Below, piece after piece: positions 10,502 to 21,640 of a DNA stretch of 64,000 nt. Location: contig NW_020954681.1 in assembly GCF_900497805.2 (NCBI RefSeq), positions 2,501,860 through 2,565,859 of the forward strand. The letters run 5' to 3'. Position 1 is the first letter of the stretch. Each line of letters starts with the position of its first letter. The position numbers and the translations under genes are program-made. The notes beneath the pieces are model-generated. The model searched no databases, was not told the origin of the DNA, and worked only from the letters and a program-made list of their open reading frames with translations. The DNA comes from Vombatus ursinus. Lineage: Eukaryota; Chordata; Mammalia; Diprotodontia; Vombatidae.

Positions 10502-12173
10502 CAGTGGTTCACATTCAATAGTCTGCAAAATTGTCAGGAGTTGGCAATGATGATCTAAGGGGTTTGTGCTAAAAATTCTTTAATGATTCCTTAAGAAGTA
10601 AAGAGTCGCCCAATGAAGTTACAAATATATCATTCCTCTTTGACCACAAGCGTGTGCACGTGTGAAGCATCATGAGTTTGTTTCTGCAGTGATTCAAAAC
10701 CATAATGACTACAAACAGAAAGATGCTGGTGTTCAGGCAGCAATCATAGAAAACTCTGACTTCTCCTAACTGAAAACAATGTGTCCCTTCAGTTTATCAA
10801 CCTATCACCAATTGTTTTTCATTTTAAATTTAACTTTAATTTAATTGAAACCCAACTACAAGGGTTCGACGTTTCAGCTCAAACTGATGATCAGACACAT
10901 GTGTGTACCCCCATTTGTGTTCTTTACACTGCACCAGGGTAGCTCCTTTTACCCTCTAATAGTACCTCAACTGCTGTGTAATCATGTGATCAAGACGTGA
11001 TAAATAGTTGTGCTTTTGTAGAGCAAAGGTGAGGCAGTTTGAAAACAATTATCATTGGATACACATCTCACCAGGCATCTTGAAACCGTCACGGACCATC
11101 ACAAACTTCTGCATAAAGAAACCTTATATTGCCTCTCATTGCAATAGTAAGGTTGTTTTATAAATTAAACTTTCCTTCTTCTTATATTACTTTTCTTCTA
11201 CGGGGTGGATTTTCAAATGAACTAATTGGTAACACTGGGCAGTCATTCAGTAGAATTTCTATGAGGCGAAGCCAGTGTGCCAGTGATAGAAGAGACAGAG
11301 GTCACATCTGAAGAATTCTTTTCTTTCAAAGATTAGTTTACATACAAATTTTGTTTAAAATGAAGCTATATATGCAATTGAACTTCAAGTACATTTGTCA
11401 TTTAACATAATGCTTGTCATTAGTCAGGAAAGAATAACTATTTTATATTAACTGTTCATTCTTGTCAATTGGTTAAGTCGCTCAAAATAAAAATAATTAA
11501 TTACCATCTCTCAGCAAGACAGCTTGTAAAATTCTACTATTTGCTATAGTAAAGTTCTACTATTATAAGTGAACAATTTTACTTTTTTTGTTTTAAATCA
11601 AAATACAGAAATAAATTTGGTGTGGAATCAGATTTAAGATTGCGTTTGTCTGGTGTTAGACCAAGTATTACATATTTTTATTCAGATAAAAAGTCTAACA
11701 TCAAAATTAAATGTATATATGAATATCATATTATGTTAAACATATTTCAGGTTGTAACTTATTTCATTAAACGTTTCAATAATATTTTTTCAACAAAATT
11801 TTTAAGATAAAGAAATTTAATATGATGACTTACAGATAATAGATAAATATTTAAGGTCTTACTGGATTACTTTTAATTTTTGCAGAATGTCCCACATAAA
11901 ATATTTGTAACTATTTTATAATTAGTATTATAATTTTATATTTCATTTTTATAACTGTAGTTAGAATAAAAATTATATTTTATAATTAAATTATATAATA
12001 TAAATTTTAATTTGGAGCTGGGGGGAGAAGTTATCATTGTAGTTATTTTAAGTACTTAATAAATAAATCTAAAAGAATGAGTAGTATATTAAATTGTCCT
12101 GAGGGTTCACAACACATTTTTTGCTGTTGTTGTTGAAAAGAGTTCTCAAAACAAAAAGTATTAGGAACCACTG
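10502..12173 (+). mobile_element. hAT-superfamily DNA transposon (Charlie-like), decayed
   Basis: The element begins CAGTGGTTC and ends GAACCACTG, the terminal inverted repeats typical of mammalian Charlie-type hATs; similarity extends further inward. Near 11601-11669 the forward frame reads KYRNKFGVESDLRLRLSGVR, then PSI, the conserved C-terminal dimerisation region of hAT transposases. At 1672 bp it is shorter than an autonomous element, and the rest of the transposase is not readable, so it looks like an internally deleted, mutated relic. It splits a MIR. The 8-bp flanks (TGGTTGAT / GGCCGGAT) are only half matching, as expected for an old insertion. Confidence 0.82.
11601..11669 (+). pseudogene. 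hAT transposase C-terminal remnant
   Basis: Twenty-three codons encode KYRNKFGVESDLRLRLSGVR followed by PSI. The pattern K-Y-R-N-(R/K)-(L/F)-x-V-E-S-D-L-R-L is the signature end of hAT (Ac family) transposases and their domesticated relatives. Frame is open for a further ~45 codons but without recognisable similarity. Confidence 0.8.
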
Positions 12174-12234
12174 GGCCGGATGATTTCTTATAACTAGTTT
12201 CAGAAGATTGTTAGGTATAACTCCTACATCATGG

Positions 12235-12430
12235 ATAGCAAACAGGATTCAGGGTCAGGAAGACCTAGGTTCACCATACTGTCTTTGTGACCTTGGGCAA
12301 GTGGGTTAACTTCCCAATGCCCCCAGGGAGCTATATAAAGCTCTAAGTTAAAAAAATAGTTGTTGATCTGCATTGATATAGAGAGTTTCCAAATGAGGAA
12401 TGAAATCACAAGTCTACTTATAAAAAATAA
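12235..12430 (+). mobile_element. Marsupial CORE-SINE variant
   Basis: 'gtcaggaagacctaggttca', 'gtgaccttgggcaagtggg', 'ctctaagttaaaaaaatagt' and 'tgatctgcattgatatagag' follow a marsupial tRNA-type SINE with a non-MIR 3' end. A relative lies at 18830-19060. Confidence 0.7.
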
Positions 12431-13315
12431 TGATAATAGAGAAATACATGAGGTATTATAGATTTAATTTATATGAAATTATTAGCTCACAGAGGAGAAA
12501 AAAGTCACTTGAGAAGAGATTTCATAGTAATTAATGTGACATGCTTAAGATGTTAATAAATGCAAACACTATGATTCTCTGACCTTTAAAAAAAAAAGCA
12601 AAAAAACCTGTAATGTTTTGAGCCTTGTGAACCTGTGTGCTTATAAGGAGTTATCAGCTGACCTGAGGTAGGACAGGGTAAGGGTGGAGGTCACATAATG
12701 AAGTTTCCAGATTATTTGAGTTGGGGCAATAAACCAAAATGAGAAGTGAGAAATCCCCTGAAGTGTACCTGGGCCCTTTTTGCATGGAGGAAGCTTCTGT
12801 CACGGAGTTTGCTCTCCTTGGTTCTTCTGACTGTTTCTACAATGCCACTTTCCCTGTATCCCATGCTGCCTTTAGCTCTCAGCAGATGTTACTAGTTACT
12901 GTTCCCATTGTAGCCTCCTGACCTGGTCCCTTCCACCCTTCTGTTTTCATTGGGCTCATGCCTCTTGAAGTTTGCCTTAGTTTCCAGAAGATGGCAGTTA
13001 TTCCCTTTCCAAGGGGATCAGCTCTTCTATAGAACCCTTTGCCTCAGGTGCCTCTGTATTGGACGCATTCTCTTGTATGCACTTAAATTCCCTTAACATC
13101 AGGCCTCATACAAAAATGGTCTTCCAGAACTCAGAAGTGCTGATTCCCTCACACCTCATGAATGGAACTCCCTTTCACAGTGTAATTTTGCTTTAGCGTA
13201 GCTCTTTTCTCTTCTCTTAACGCCTGTGTGGTGTGCCTTTCTGCACACACATTAACACTTCCGGTGGTTCTAATAGTTCTCCCTACTCCAAGCTCTCCTC
13301 CATCATATCATTCTA
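12431..13315. other. Unassigned non-coding DNA
   Basis: No gene. 12930-13315 is pyrimidine-rich with an AATAAA near its end, and could be an unrecognised LINE or LTR tail; not called. Confidence 0.45.
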
Positions 13316-13317
13316 TA

Positions 13318-13568
13318 ATAAATTTGTTATTGTTGTTGTCCATTTGTTTCAATCCTGTCTGACCTCTTTGGGGTTTCCTTGGCAAAAATACTGGAGTGGT
13401 TTGCCATTTTCTTCTCCAGCTCATTTTACAGATGAGGAAACTGAGGCAGAAAGCAGTTAAATGACTTGCCCAAGGTCACACAGCTAGTAAGTCTCTGAGG
13501 CCCTATTTGAGGTAAAGTCTTCCTAACGCCAGGGCTAGTGCTGTATTCACTGCATCACCCAGCTGCTG
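13318..13568 (-). mobile_element. MAR1-type tRNA/CORE SINE
   Basis: Read on the minus strand: tRNA-like head 'ggcagcagctgggtgatgca', CORE 'tagctgtgtgaccttgggca', then 'aatgagctggagaagaaaat', 'gccaaggaaaccccaaagag' and an ACAACAAC tail. Confidence 0.85.
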
Positions 13569-13724
13569 CCATTATAATTTTTTCACCTAAGGCATCTGGG
13601 CAGAGTTATTCAAATTGCCCAAGGCTGCTTTCCAATATATCTAGAAGACGAGGAGGGAATTATATATTCCCCTGCATTACTATATACCAGGAAGAGAGAG
13701 AGAATGATGTATAGTCCCCACTGT

Positions 13725-13945
13725 ATAACAATAACACATATTTCTATAATTCTCTCCCAGGTTTACAAAGTGATTTGTTTTGTTTTGTCTCACAATTACC
13801 ATGGGAGGTAAGGAATGGAAGTATTATTTATTATTCCCATTTTAGAGATAAAGAAACTGAGGCTCAGATAGTTTAAGACCTTGCACATGTTCACATAGCT
13901 AGTAAATGTTAAAGCCAGGATTCAAATCCCTGTTGTTCTGATGAT
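13725..13945 (-). mobile_element. MIR
   Basis: Complement of MIR: 'cccattttagagataaagaa', 'tgaggctcagatagtttaag', 'ccaggattcaaatccctgtt'. Confidence 0.8.
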
Positions 13946-14428
13946 TACAACAGTTTAGGAAAAAAAAAAAAAGAAATAAACTTTGGTGTAGCTGAATGAT
14001 TTTGGAAACTAACAGGTAACAGAAAACTTCCAAAATGTGAAGTAAAATGATCCCAGTTCTTACCATCTTGAAGTGTGAGGCTAGTAATTAGCAGGATGAC
14101 TCATGTGGCTACTTTTCTTTGTGGAGCTTATTGGAATAAAGCCTTTTCATTTTCTTCAAAGGGTTCTCTGCGTTAGGATGAGTTACATAAGTAGTAAGCA
14201 AGATGAGGAAGAGGTCTTTTGCATTTATTACAAAAGCTTTTTTTTTCAAATGGTAAAAGAGCTTTAAGGTTAGTGAGTGAAGAGAAGGTAATAAATCTAT
14301 TTTCTGACTGCCATCACTCACTGGCTCTAATGTAGGCATTCACAAGACCATTTGGGTACACATTCCTCCCAAATGACAATGGAGAAGTGGCGAGCATGGC
14401 ATGTTGATCCTGGGCTATCCCCGTTACC
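13946..14428. other. Unassigned non-coding DNA
   Basis: Nothing recognised. Confidence 0.5.
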
Positions 14429-14429
14429 T

Positions 14430-14955
14430 ATATAATAAATTATAAACTCCTTAGCTTTGCAAGAAAAGCCTTCCACAACCTGACTCTAGCCAACCTTATC
14501 TAATGCTGTTCCCCCTCAGATATTACAGCATCGTGACAAACTGGAATACTCACTCTTTCTTTAATGCATCCTTCCCATCTCCACCTCAATGCCTTTCATT
14601 ACCTCAGTCATTATCCTAGGATGCCCTCCCAGTCCTACCCTCACCTCTATCTGTTGACCTGTTGATATCCTGCCCCTTCTAGCAACCTTCCCTGATTCTG
14701 TCCTCTCTCCAGTCATTTAGAAGTGACCTCTCCCTCCTTCAACCCCTCAGATCAATTTCTAATGTTCTTATGTACTTATCATTTATTTCATGTTATAGTT
14801 GCTATATGTATACATATTTGATTTCATATTATAGTTATGTTACAGATTATAAGCCTGTTGAAAGTGGGGCCTATGTTTTTCTTTGTAGCTCCCCCAGCCC
14901 ATAGCAGTGTATTACACATAGTAGGTACTAAATAAACATCTCTTGAATCAAGTTG
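14430..14955 (+). mobile_element. L2 LINE 3' end
   Basis: Runs from 'gcaagaaaagccttccacaa' through 'ccttccctgattctgtcctc' to 'attataagcctgttgaaagt' and 'cacatagtaggtactaaata', the order found in L2 ORF2 C-terminus and 3' UTR. Confidence 0.85.
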
Positions 14956-14995
14956 AATTGCTATTATGGCACAAGGGGTAGCACCTTGGGAGGTA

Positions 14996-15275
14996 AGAGC
15001 AGCTAGGTAGCGAGCTGGATAGAGGGGTAGCATAGTGCACAGAGCACTGGACCTTAAGTTAGGAAGACTCATCCTCCCCAGTTCAAATCCAGCCTCAGAC
15101 ACTTACTAGCTGTGTGACCCTGGGCAAGTCACTTCACTCTGCCTCAGTTTCCTCATCTGTAACATGAGCTGGGGAAGGAAATGTCAAACTGCTCCAGTAT
15201 CTTTGCCAAGAAAACCCCAAATGGGGTCACGAAGAGTTGGACATGACTGAAATGACTCAAGAACAGCAAAAACAT
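14996..15275 (+). mobile_element. MAR1-type tRNA/CORE SINE
   Basis: Complete: 'gagcagctaggtagcgagct' head, 'ttactagctgtgtgaccctg' CORE, 'tgagctggggaaggaaatgt', 'gccaagaaaaccccaaatgg', and 'gactgaaatgactcaagaac' with an A-rich tail. Confidence 0.88.
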
Positions 15276-15289
15276 TGGGAGGTGGCACA

Positions 15290-15695
15290 GCCTAAGCATT
15301 GGAGAAATAAATAAAATCATCTATAAATGCACCTCTTAGGACAGGGAGAGAAGTTGATTCAGTCCGTCAACCAGTTGCTTTGTCTGCACAAATTCCAAGC
15401 AGCCAGTTTGGCTGCTGTTGTCCCTGAAATGACAGGCTGTCAGCCTAGTGGAGCATCCCCACACATCGGATTTCCCTAAAAACTACCGAGAGAAATGTTT
15501 CCACCAGGACCACTAGTGAGGACAAAAATGATAGTTTGCTCTAAACGTGAAGATTTGATAGGGAGAAACTGGAATTTGTCTGACTCCAGGGAGTTCTCTA
15601 TGTGTGCACCAATCACTGAGGTTTGGATATGACTTTATGGTTTTTAAAGGACTTACTCTTGCTTCTCATGTGACTCTCAGAGGAACTTTTCTTTT
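15290..15695. other. Unassigned non-coding DNA
   Basis: No gene or known repeat recognised. Confidence 0.5.
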
Positions 15696-15696
15696 C

Positions 15697-15900
15697 TCAA
15701 TCAACCAACAAGCATCTATTAAGGACTTATTATATGTCAGCCATTGTACAAAGAAAAAAGTAAGAGCCCCTGTCCCCAAAGGAAAGAAATCTAGCTAGGG
15801 TGGGGTGGGGGTGGGGGATAGAAGTAGGGGTTTAGAGCACTTACTATATTGTTTTGTATAGAATAGGTGCTCAATAAAGATCTATTCAATTGTATTGAAT
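15697..15900 (+). mobile_element. Ancient repeat start followed by L2 tail
   Basis: 15697-15790 has 'aacaagcatctattaaggac' and 'ttattatatgtcagccattg', the opening of the long ancient repeat. 15830-15900 ('ataggtgctcaataaagatc') is an L2 3' terminus. Confidence 0.6.
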
Positions 15901-16104
15901 CCCAACTATGGTACAAGAAACATTTATAGGTATAAACAAAATAGATACAGCATCATTTGTGGAGAGGAAGGCGCACTCCTAGCTTGTTGGCGGACACATC
16001 CAATGTAGGCAAGAATGAATTAAAGAAAAATCCTTTAGAAGGTGTGCCTTTATTAGCCATTTAAGGTGTGCCAAGCAGTGGCAAGAGTTGTACAATCGGA
16101 GAAT

Positions 16105-16230
16105 TATGGGATCATAGACTGAGGGCTAGATGAGATCTTAAGTCATCTATTCTTAGCCTCTCATTTTATAGATGAGGAAATGAGACCCAGAGTGGTTAGG
16201 TGACATGCCCAATGGGATACAGCTGGTTAG
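16105..16230 (-). mobile_element. MIR fragment
   Basis: 'cattttatagatgaggaaat' and 'gagacccagagtggttaggt' are complement MIR CORE. Confidence 0.8.
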
Positions 16231-16594
16231 TCACCTGTTGACCAGCTCCCACCAACAGGTGTATAAGCAAAAAAGCCCTGGGAATGGCATCCCCCCCCAA
16301 TCCTGCTTTAAGCTCATCCCTCACAGGTATCATCTGGGGAAGGAACTCCATTGGAAAAGGGGGAAGCCATCTTCACCAAATGCCCCACACAGGGTAGGCA
16401 AGCTAGCCTGCTGCAAGGGAGAGACAGGAGGTAGTAAGTGCCAGTTAAGGCAAACCACCACTATCACTTTGCCCACCATTTCCCCTCGGCCCCTGATGGG
16501 GATGGTCCAGAACTCTGACCCCAGGAGCCTTGGCACTAACGATATTCCTGTCCTGATGCCCCCAGACACCATCTTGAGAAGTGACCCCCTAGGG

Positions 16595-16752
16595 AGATGC
16601 AGCCTAGCAGCTTTTCCTGCAGGGGCTAAAACCACAGATAATGAAGACCCTGCAAAGAAAGTTCTTGCCACCAAAATCCTTGGCACTGTCACTTGGTTCA
16701 ATCTCAGAAATGGAAGTGATTAGGAAAAATGACATTAAGGAAGAGGTATTTC
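16595..16752 (+). pseudogene. YBX3: YBX3-like cold-shock-domain retropseudogene fragment
   Basis: Forward codons from 16652 read AKKVLATKILGTVTWFNLRN, matching the start of the Y-box cold-shock domain (YBX3: EDAEKKVLATKVLGTVKWFN). The residues just before, TDNEDP, resemble the AAGSEDAE lead-in of YBX3 better than YBX1, where the lead-in is GGDKKVIATK. After a frame change it continues VIRKNDIKEEVF, matching FINRNDTKEDVF of RNP motif 1. The glycine-tyrosine-glycine part of the motif is lost. The fragment then stops; the rest of the domain and the C-terminal arm are absent. It is a dead copy. A second one lies at 27191-27430. Confidence 0.75.
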
Positions 16753-16834
16753 CATCTGCTTTGCTAATGTACTGTAAGGACCATGAGACCTTTCCATCTG
16801 ATTTGCCCCCAAAATTTTTCATGTGTGTTGCTTC

Positions 16835-16950
16835 CTGCATTAGCATGTGAGCTCCTTGAGGGCAGGGACTGTCTGACTTTTCTATTTGTATCTCCAGCAA
16901 TTATCATTGTGCTTTGCATATAGTAAGTGCTTAATACATGCTTAACTCAT
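16835..16950 (+). mobile_element. L2 LINE 3' end
   Basis: 'tgagctccttgagggcaggg' then 'catatagtaagtgcttaata' is the L2 terminus. Confidence 0.8.
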
Positions 16951-17149
16951 TCAAAGTGTCAGAGGCAAAGTTCCTACACAAGTTTTCTTGGTCCTATGTC
17001 CAGCCCTCTTATCCACTACACCATAGGATAGACAGGTTGGGATCTGTCCCACTGGGGAAAGAAACCACACCAATGTAATCACAGACTCCTCTGAGTGTAT
17101 AAATATTGCCTACCAAAGAAAATACAACCTACTTAGGCTGGGGGGTAGT

Positions 17150-17490
17150 CAGGATAGGTAGTATTATCCTGAACTTTGTAGGTGAGGAAACTAAGGTTCA
17201 GAGAAGCAGTAGGGCATCGTGGGAAGAGTTCTGCCCTAGGAGTGAAAAGGCATGACAGAATTCCAGCTCCATCATTTACTATGGAATTCTAGCTCCATCA
17301 TTTACTAGCATGTCAGTCACTTCCTCCTTTCTCAGCTTCAGTTTTCTTGTCTGTAAAGTGGGTATCATAATATTTGCACAGCCAACCTCACCTGGCTTTT
17401 GTGAGCACCCTATAAATATGAGCTGTCATTAAGCAGCAAGTGGCAAAGCTAGGACTCAATTCCATATCTTGGTGGTCCTTCACCTCAACA
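17150..17490 (-). mobile_element. MIR (minus) split by a MIR (plus)
   Basis: The outer minus-strand MIR occupies 17150-17209 ('gtgaggaaactaaggttcag') and 17431-17490 ('gcaagtggcaaagctaggac'). A plus-strand MIR fills 17210-17430 ('cttgtctgtaaagtgggtat'). The hexamer AAGCAG occurs at 17204-17209 and 17431-17436, a possible target duplication. Inside the inner copy a about 23-bp piece is tandemly repeated (17258-17280 and 17284-17306). Confidence 0.8.
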
Positions 17491-17629
17491 TATTTCCCAT
17501 CTCCTTTTATTGCTTATTTGCATTTTCTTTTTGTAGCCCTGGTAGGGAGAGACAGTAAGATGTGAGAGAAAGTTTCCTCTTCCCTCTACCCCCTTCCTCC
17601 CTGCCATTGCCATGGGATAGGGAAAGGGG

Positions 17630-17922
17630 TTATTGTTGTTGTGGTTGTTTGGTGGTGGTGGTGGTGGTGTTCAGTCATTTTTCAGTCATTTTTGACTTAT
17701 TGTGACCCCACTTGGGGTTTTCTCGGCAAAGATCCTGGAGTGCTTTGCCATTTCCGTCTCCAGCTAATTTTACAGATGAGGAAACTTAGGCAAACAAGGT
17801 GAAGTGGCTTACCCATTGTCACATAGCTAGTAAGTGTCTGAGGCCAGATTTGAACTCTGGAAGATGAGTCTGCCTGACCCCAGCCCCGGTACTCTGTCCA
17901 ATGTGCCACCTAGCTGCCTTAA
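17630..17922 (-). mobile_element. MAR1-type tRNA/CORE SINE
   Basis: Complement order: tail with GTTGTT/GGTGGT repeats, 'gtgaccccacttggggtttt', 'cagatgaggaaacttaggca', 'catagctagtaagtgtctga', head 'atgtgccacctagctgcctt'. Confidence 0.88.
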
Positions 17923-18825
17923 GAAAGGAATTAACTTTGCATTAAGCTCATCTGATCTGCAAGTGTGATATTATTGTGTCCTAGGCTCTCAGAGATTCAT
18001 TCTCTGCTCAGTGTGGCCAAATCATAGGTATTGCCAGGATGTATGAAATGTGCCCAGGAGTGAGAGCTGGAAAAAAGCATCCCTCCTAAACAGCAAAACC
18101 ATCACATTGGAATGTCTCAGGTCACAATGGAAATTCAGAAATTGTTTTTGAGTGTGGCAAAGTCATAGGCTGAGGGTGGGCGGAGGCAAGGAAATGCCAG
18201 TGGGGAGGGTGGGTGACAATGAGCTCAGTCTTTCACCCAGTTAGGAAAAGATAGAAAAAACACTTTCTCTCCTAGATCGAGGCCTTTGATGACAGTCCCT
18301 TCTGACTTCATTTACTTCACCATATTTACAACTACATTTCCCATTTCCTTTTACTTGCCTTAGCCTTTTTTTTTTCTCTCCTCCCAATAAAAAATGCATA
18401 GAATGCCCTTTGGTTTCCTTCCCTGTCTTGAGAGTGAGTTGTGTCTGTAATGTTTTCCTGACTTGAATTGGATGATAATGTTGGCACTCGGAAATGCTAT
18501 TCATGTTTACCTCCCTGGCTAGCCTGCGGAGTTCCTAGCACTATCTAAGGCTACTGGAGAGGAGTTGTTGATTGAAAAACCATCTTGGCCCTGCTGCTGG
18601 TGAGCACAGGGCCAGTTCAATAGCCCAGGAAGCAAAGGAGGCCAGGCAGTCTCCCTGGTGACTGGATAATGTCTTCATGATGAAGCTCATTGTCAGTTTT
18701 CATCAAAATGAAGAAAAGGCCCCTTCCGTAATAATGATCAATGGATTCTTTAATATAGCTTGTGTAATAGTGTGGTTCAGCAGCAAAATGAACAGCCATT
18801 TCTGAAGAGTCTACTATGTACCAGT
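17923..18825. other. Unassigned non-coding DNA
   Basis: No coding or repeat signal recognised. Confidence 0.5.
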
Positions 18826-18829
18826 ATGT

Positions 18830-19060
18830 GTGGGAGGTAGCTTGGCATAGTGGAGAGAGAATTGACATCAGAACCAGGAAGGCCTGGATTCAAGTGTGGC
18901 CTCTGGCACGTGGTGCTTAACCTCACAGTGATCTGGAAAACTTTCCCAGACTCTGAGTTGCAGAGAAGGTGACAGCTTGCACTGGTAGAGGGAGCTTTCT
19001 CAACTGGAACTTCTCTAGACTAGCGAAATCACAGTCAAAAAATCCCTGTCCCCAATCCGT
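18830..19060 (+). mobile_element. Marsupial CORE-SINE variant
   Basis: 'gtagcttggcatagtggaga', 'gaaggcctggattcaagtgt', 'actctgagttgcagagaagg', 'tgcactggtagagggagctt'. Same type as 12235-12430, with a fuller 3' half. Confidence 0.7.
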
Positions 19061-19448
19061 CTTCCACTATGTGTATGGCACATAGGTGTAACTAGGCATT
19101 TTTGTACCTAGACAAGTAGCATAGCCCAAAATTCTCCCAGGTCAAGTGGCTCAGGAGGAACCCTCAGATGCTTCTGGGTAGACTACCAATAGGCTAGAGG
19201 TAAATTCACTTGGGATTTGGATGCTGATGGGTAGAGGAAGTGCATACCATCTGGTAGCATCCTGTTTCGACAAATTACTCTTACTAACCAGGTGCTAAAC
19301 TCAGTTGTTTCTACACTTGTCAGACATCAAATGCTTTTGGCCCTTCTTTAAATTTTGGTGCCGTGGGGCAAAACTATCCTTACCCTATCCTAGTTACTGC
19401 TCTCTCTAGACAAACCTGGATTGGTTCCTGTCCTTAAGTTTCCAGCCT

Positions 19449-19712
19449 TCCTAGGGAAGAGGAAAAAATGCTATTCCATCATGAACCAGGCTCCTGCCTT
19501 TATGTGAGGTGAGAAAACATTATTCCATCTTGCTAGATCTTCTACCTGATATCTTGTCTTTTGCTGGAAGAGGAAAAACCCCATTCCATCAAGCACCAGA
19601 CTCTTCTCTTCCAGGGAAAATTAGAAAGGACATTCCATCAAGTTTCTAGCCTGGTCTCTGGCCTTGGGAGAAGGGTAATAAAACCATTCCTTTAGCTCCA
19701 AGCACCTGTCTC
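19449..19712 (+). repeat. Degenerate tandem repeat, five units
   Basis: A unit with the theme 'gaagaggaaaaa..cattccatca..' followed by a CCAGNCTCNTGCCT-like stretch is repeated five times. The ATTCC anchor falls at 19473, 19522, 19583, 19632 and 19685, so the period is 49-61 bp. The units are clearly diverged from each other. Confidence 0.75.
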
Positions 19713-19799
19713 CTGATCTGAACTACCTAAGGCCCTTGCTAAGGCCAAATCCCTATGGACAACAGACCCCTTCCCTCTGCCCCTCTACCCATTCCCTTA

Positions 19800-21170
19800 T
19801 TCCCATTCCCCTTTACTCACCTCCTCTCCATATCCCACTCTAAAGTTACTCACCCTTTCCACTGTGTTCTCTAAAATGCCTGCTCCATGAGCAACGCAAT
19901 TGCTTTCATCTTAAATCTTTACCTTTCCCACTCCCTCCATCTTCTGACTTTCATTGAGACATGGCTGTTTCTGGATCACATGGTCTCCCTGGCCCCCCTT
20001 TCTAGCTTTGACTATACTTTCATTCATTGCCCCCAACTCACAGGTAGAGGTGAGGGAGCTGAAATACCCCTTATTCCCCATTGCCACTTCCACTCTCCCT
20101 CTATCACCTACACTAAGTAACCTTTTCTTTGAGGTTCTCTCAATCCATATCTACCAATCAGAATTCTGGTAGTTATTGTCTACTACCCTCTGAAGACATG
20201 CCACTTCTTTCTTTAATGAGTTAGAACTTAGCTCACAGTCTTCCTCTCCTCCTCAATTCCTGACGTTATATCAGGGGACTTCAACGTACACACTTATACT
20301 ACCTCAAACATCTTAGCCACCTAGTTCCTCAACTTATTAATTTCTTATCATCTATTCATTTACCCTACCTCAGACACACAGTCTTACCCTTGATCTTACC
20401 ATCGCCCACAAACGTACCACTTTGATTTCATGAACTCTGAATCTGACCACAGTCTGGTATCATTCCACCTCTTCCTTTGCCTTATAACCCCAAATCCTAT
20501 TTCTATTCATATCATGACCTTCATCTCCTCAGTTCTTTCCCAGGTCATCACCGCTACGCTAGCTACACTCTCCTCCCTTCCTCATCTTGACCCTTTGGTG
20601 ACCTAGTTCAATTCTCCACTGTCCTCTTCTCTTGAATCCCTTTCCACCTTATCATATCAATTAGCTCACCCTATCAATTAGCTCACCCTTCAAAGCCTCA
20701 GCCTTGGATCATTCTCACCATCTGCTGCCTTCTTTCCTACACTGTGCTGCTGAATGAAATTGGAGAAAATCACAAAACCATGCTGACTGGGTCCACTATA
20801 CATTTATGTTACATGACCTCAGTTGGGTCATTTTTTTTACAGGAAGGCATACTTTTCCACATCCTTAATAACTCACTCTCCCACTCACCACAGTGACTCT
20901 TCCTGACCTTTTCATCCTTCCTCAAACCTCCATGTCTCAACCTCCTCTCACCCTCATATTATACTGAAAAAAAAAAGTGAGGGCATTCGTGGAGGTCCCA
21001 TTTTTGCTCTCCTTCTCATCTAACATCACCCATAATTTATCCCCTTTACTAGACTGTAAGCCCTTTGAGGGTAGGGATTGTGTCTTGTTCATTTTTTACA
21101 TCTCACAGAGTCCCTTAGCCTTATACATACATAGTAGCAATCTGGAAAAAAAAACTATTCAGTGAAAAAT
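19800..21170 (+). mobile_element. L2-type LINE with endonuclease region
   Basis: Near 20270 'atatcaggggacttcaacgt' encodes the GDFN motif of the AP-type endonuclease, followed by a region encoding SESDHSLV (about 20430), matching the conserved SDH endonuclease motif. The copy ends with L2 3' text ('agactgtaagccctttgagg', 'catacatagtagcaatctgg'). At about 1.4 kb, most of the reverse transcriptase is missing. An 18-bp tandem duplication lies at about 20655-20690. Confidence 0.75.
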
Positions 21171-21424
21171 AAATATAAAAGAACTTCCTGCTCCATTTCA
21201 ATATTTGCATAGAGTTCAGATATTCTTCATCAGTGCCTTCATTCCCAGCCCACTTCTTCCTACTATATTTCTATAGTTTCCCCATCTTTTCTCCCTTCAC
21301 TTTCTCTAACCCTCCTTGTTGAGAGCTACTCTAGTATATCACCTCTCCTCCCTGCCCATTCTCAACTCCATCTGGACCTCTGCCTCATTGCCTGCTCGTA
21401 CTTTCATCTCTGTCTCATTCCTTC

Positions 21425-21640
21425 CCTTGTTCTTTTTATTTCTCTCCTTCCCTCTTTCTCTTATTCATCTTCCTTCCTTCTGAGTTTCCCTCTTGCTCCT
21501 TCTTTGATTCCTCCTGGTCTGTCTGTCTGTCTGTCTGTCTCTCCCTCCCTCCCTCCCTCCCTCCCCATTTCTCCCTTTCCCTCTTCCTGACTCTGTTCTC
21601 ACTTACTGGCTTCATGGTTTTAAGTAAAGTCACCCCTCAG
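21425..21640 (+). repeat. Pyrimidine-rich low-complexity tract
   Basis: CT-rich, with (GTCT)n at about 21517-21540 and (CTCC)n at 21541-21565. Confidence 0.85.
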
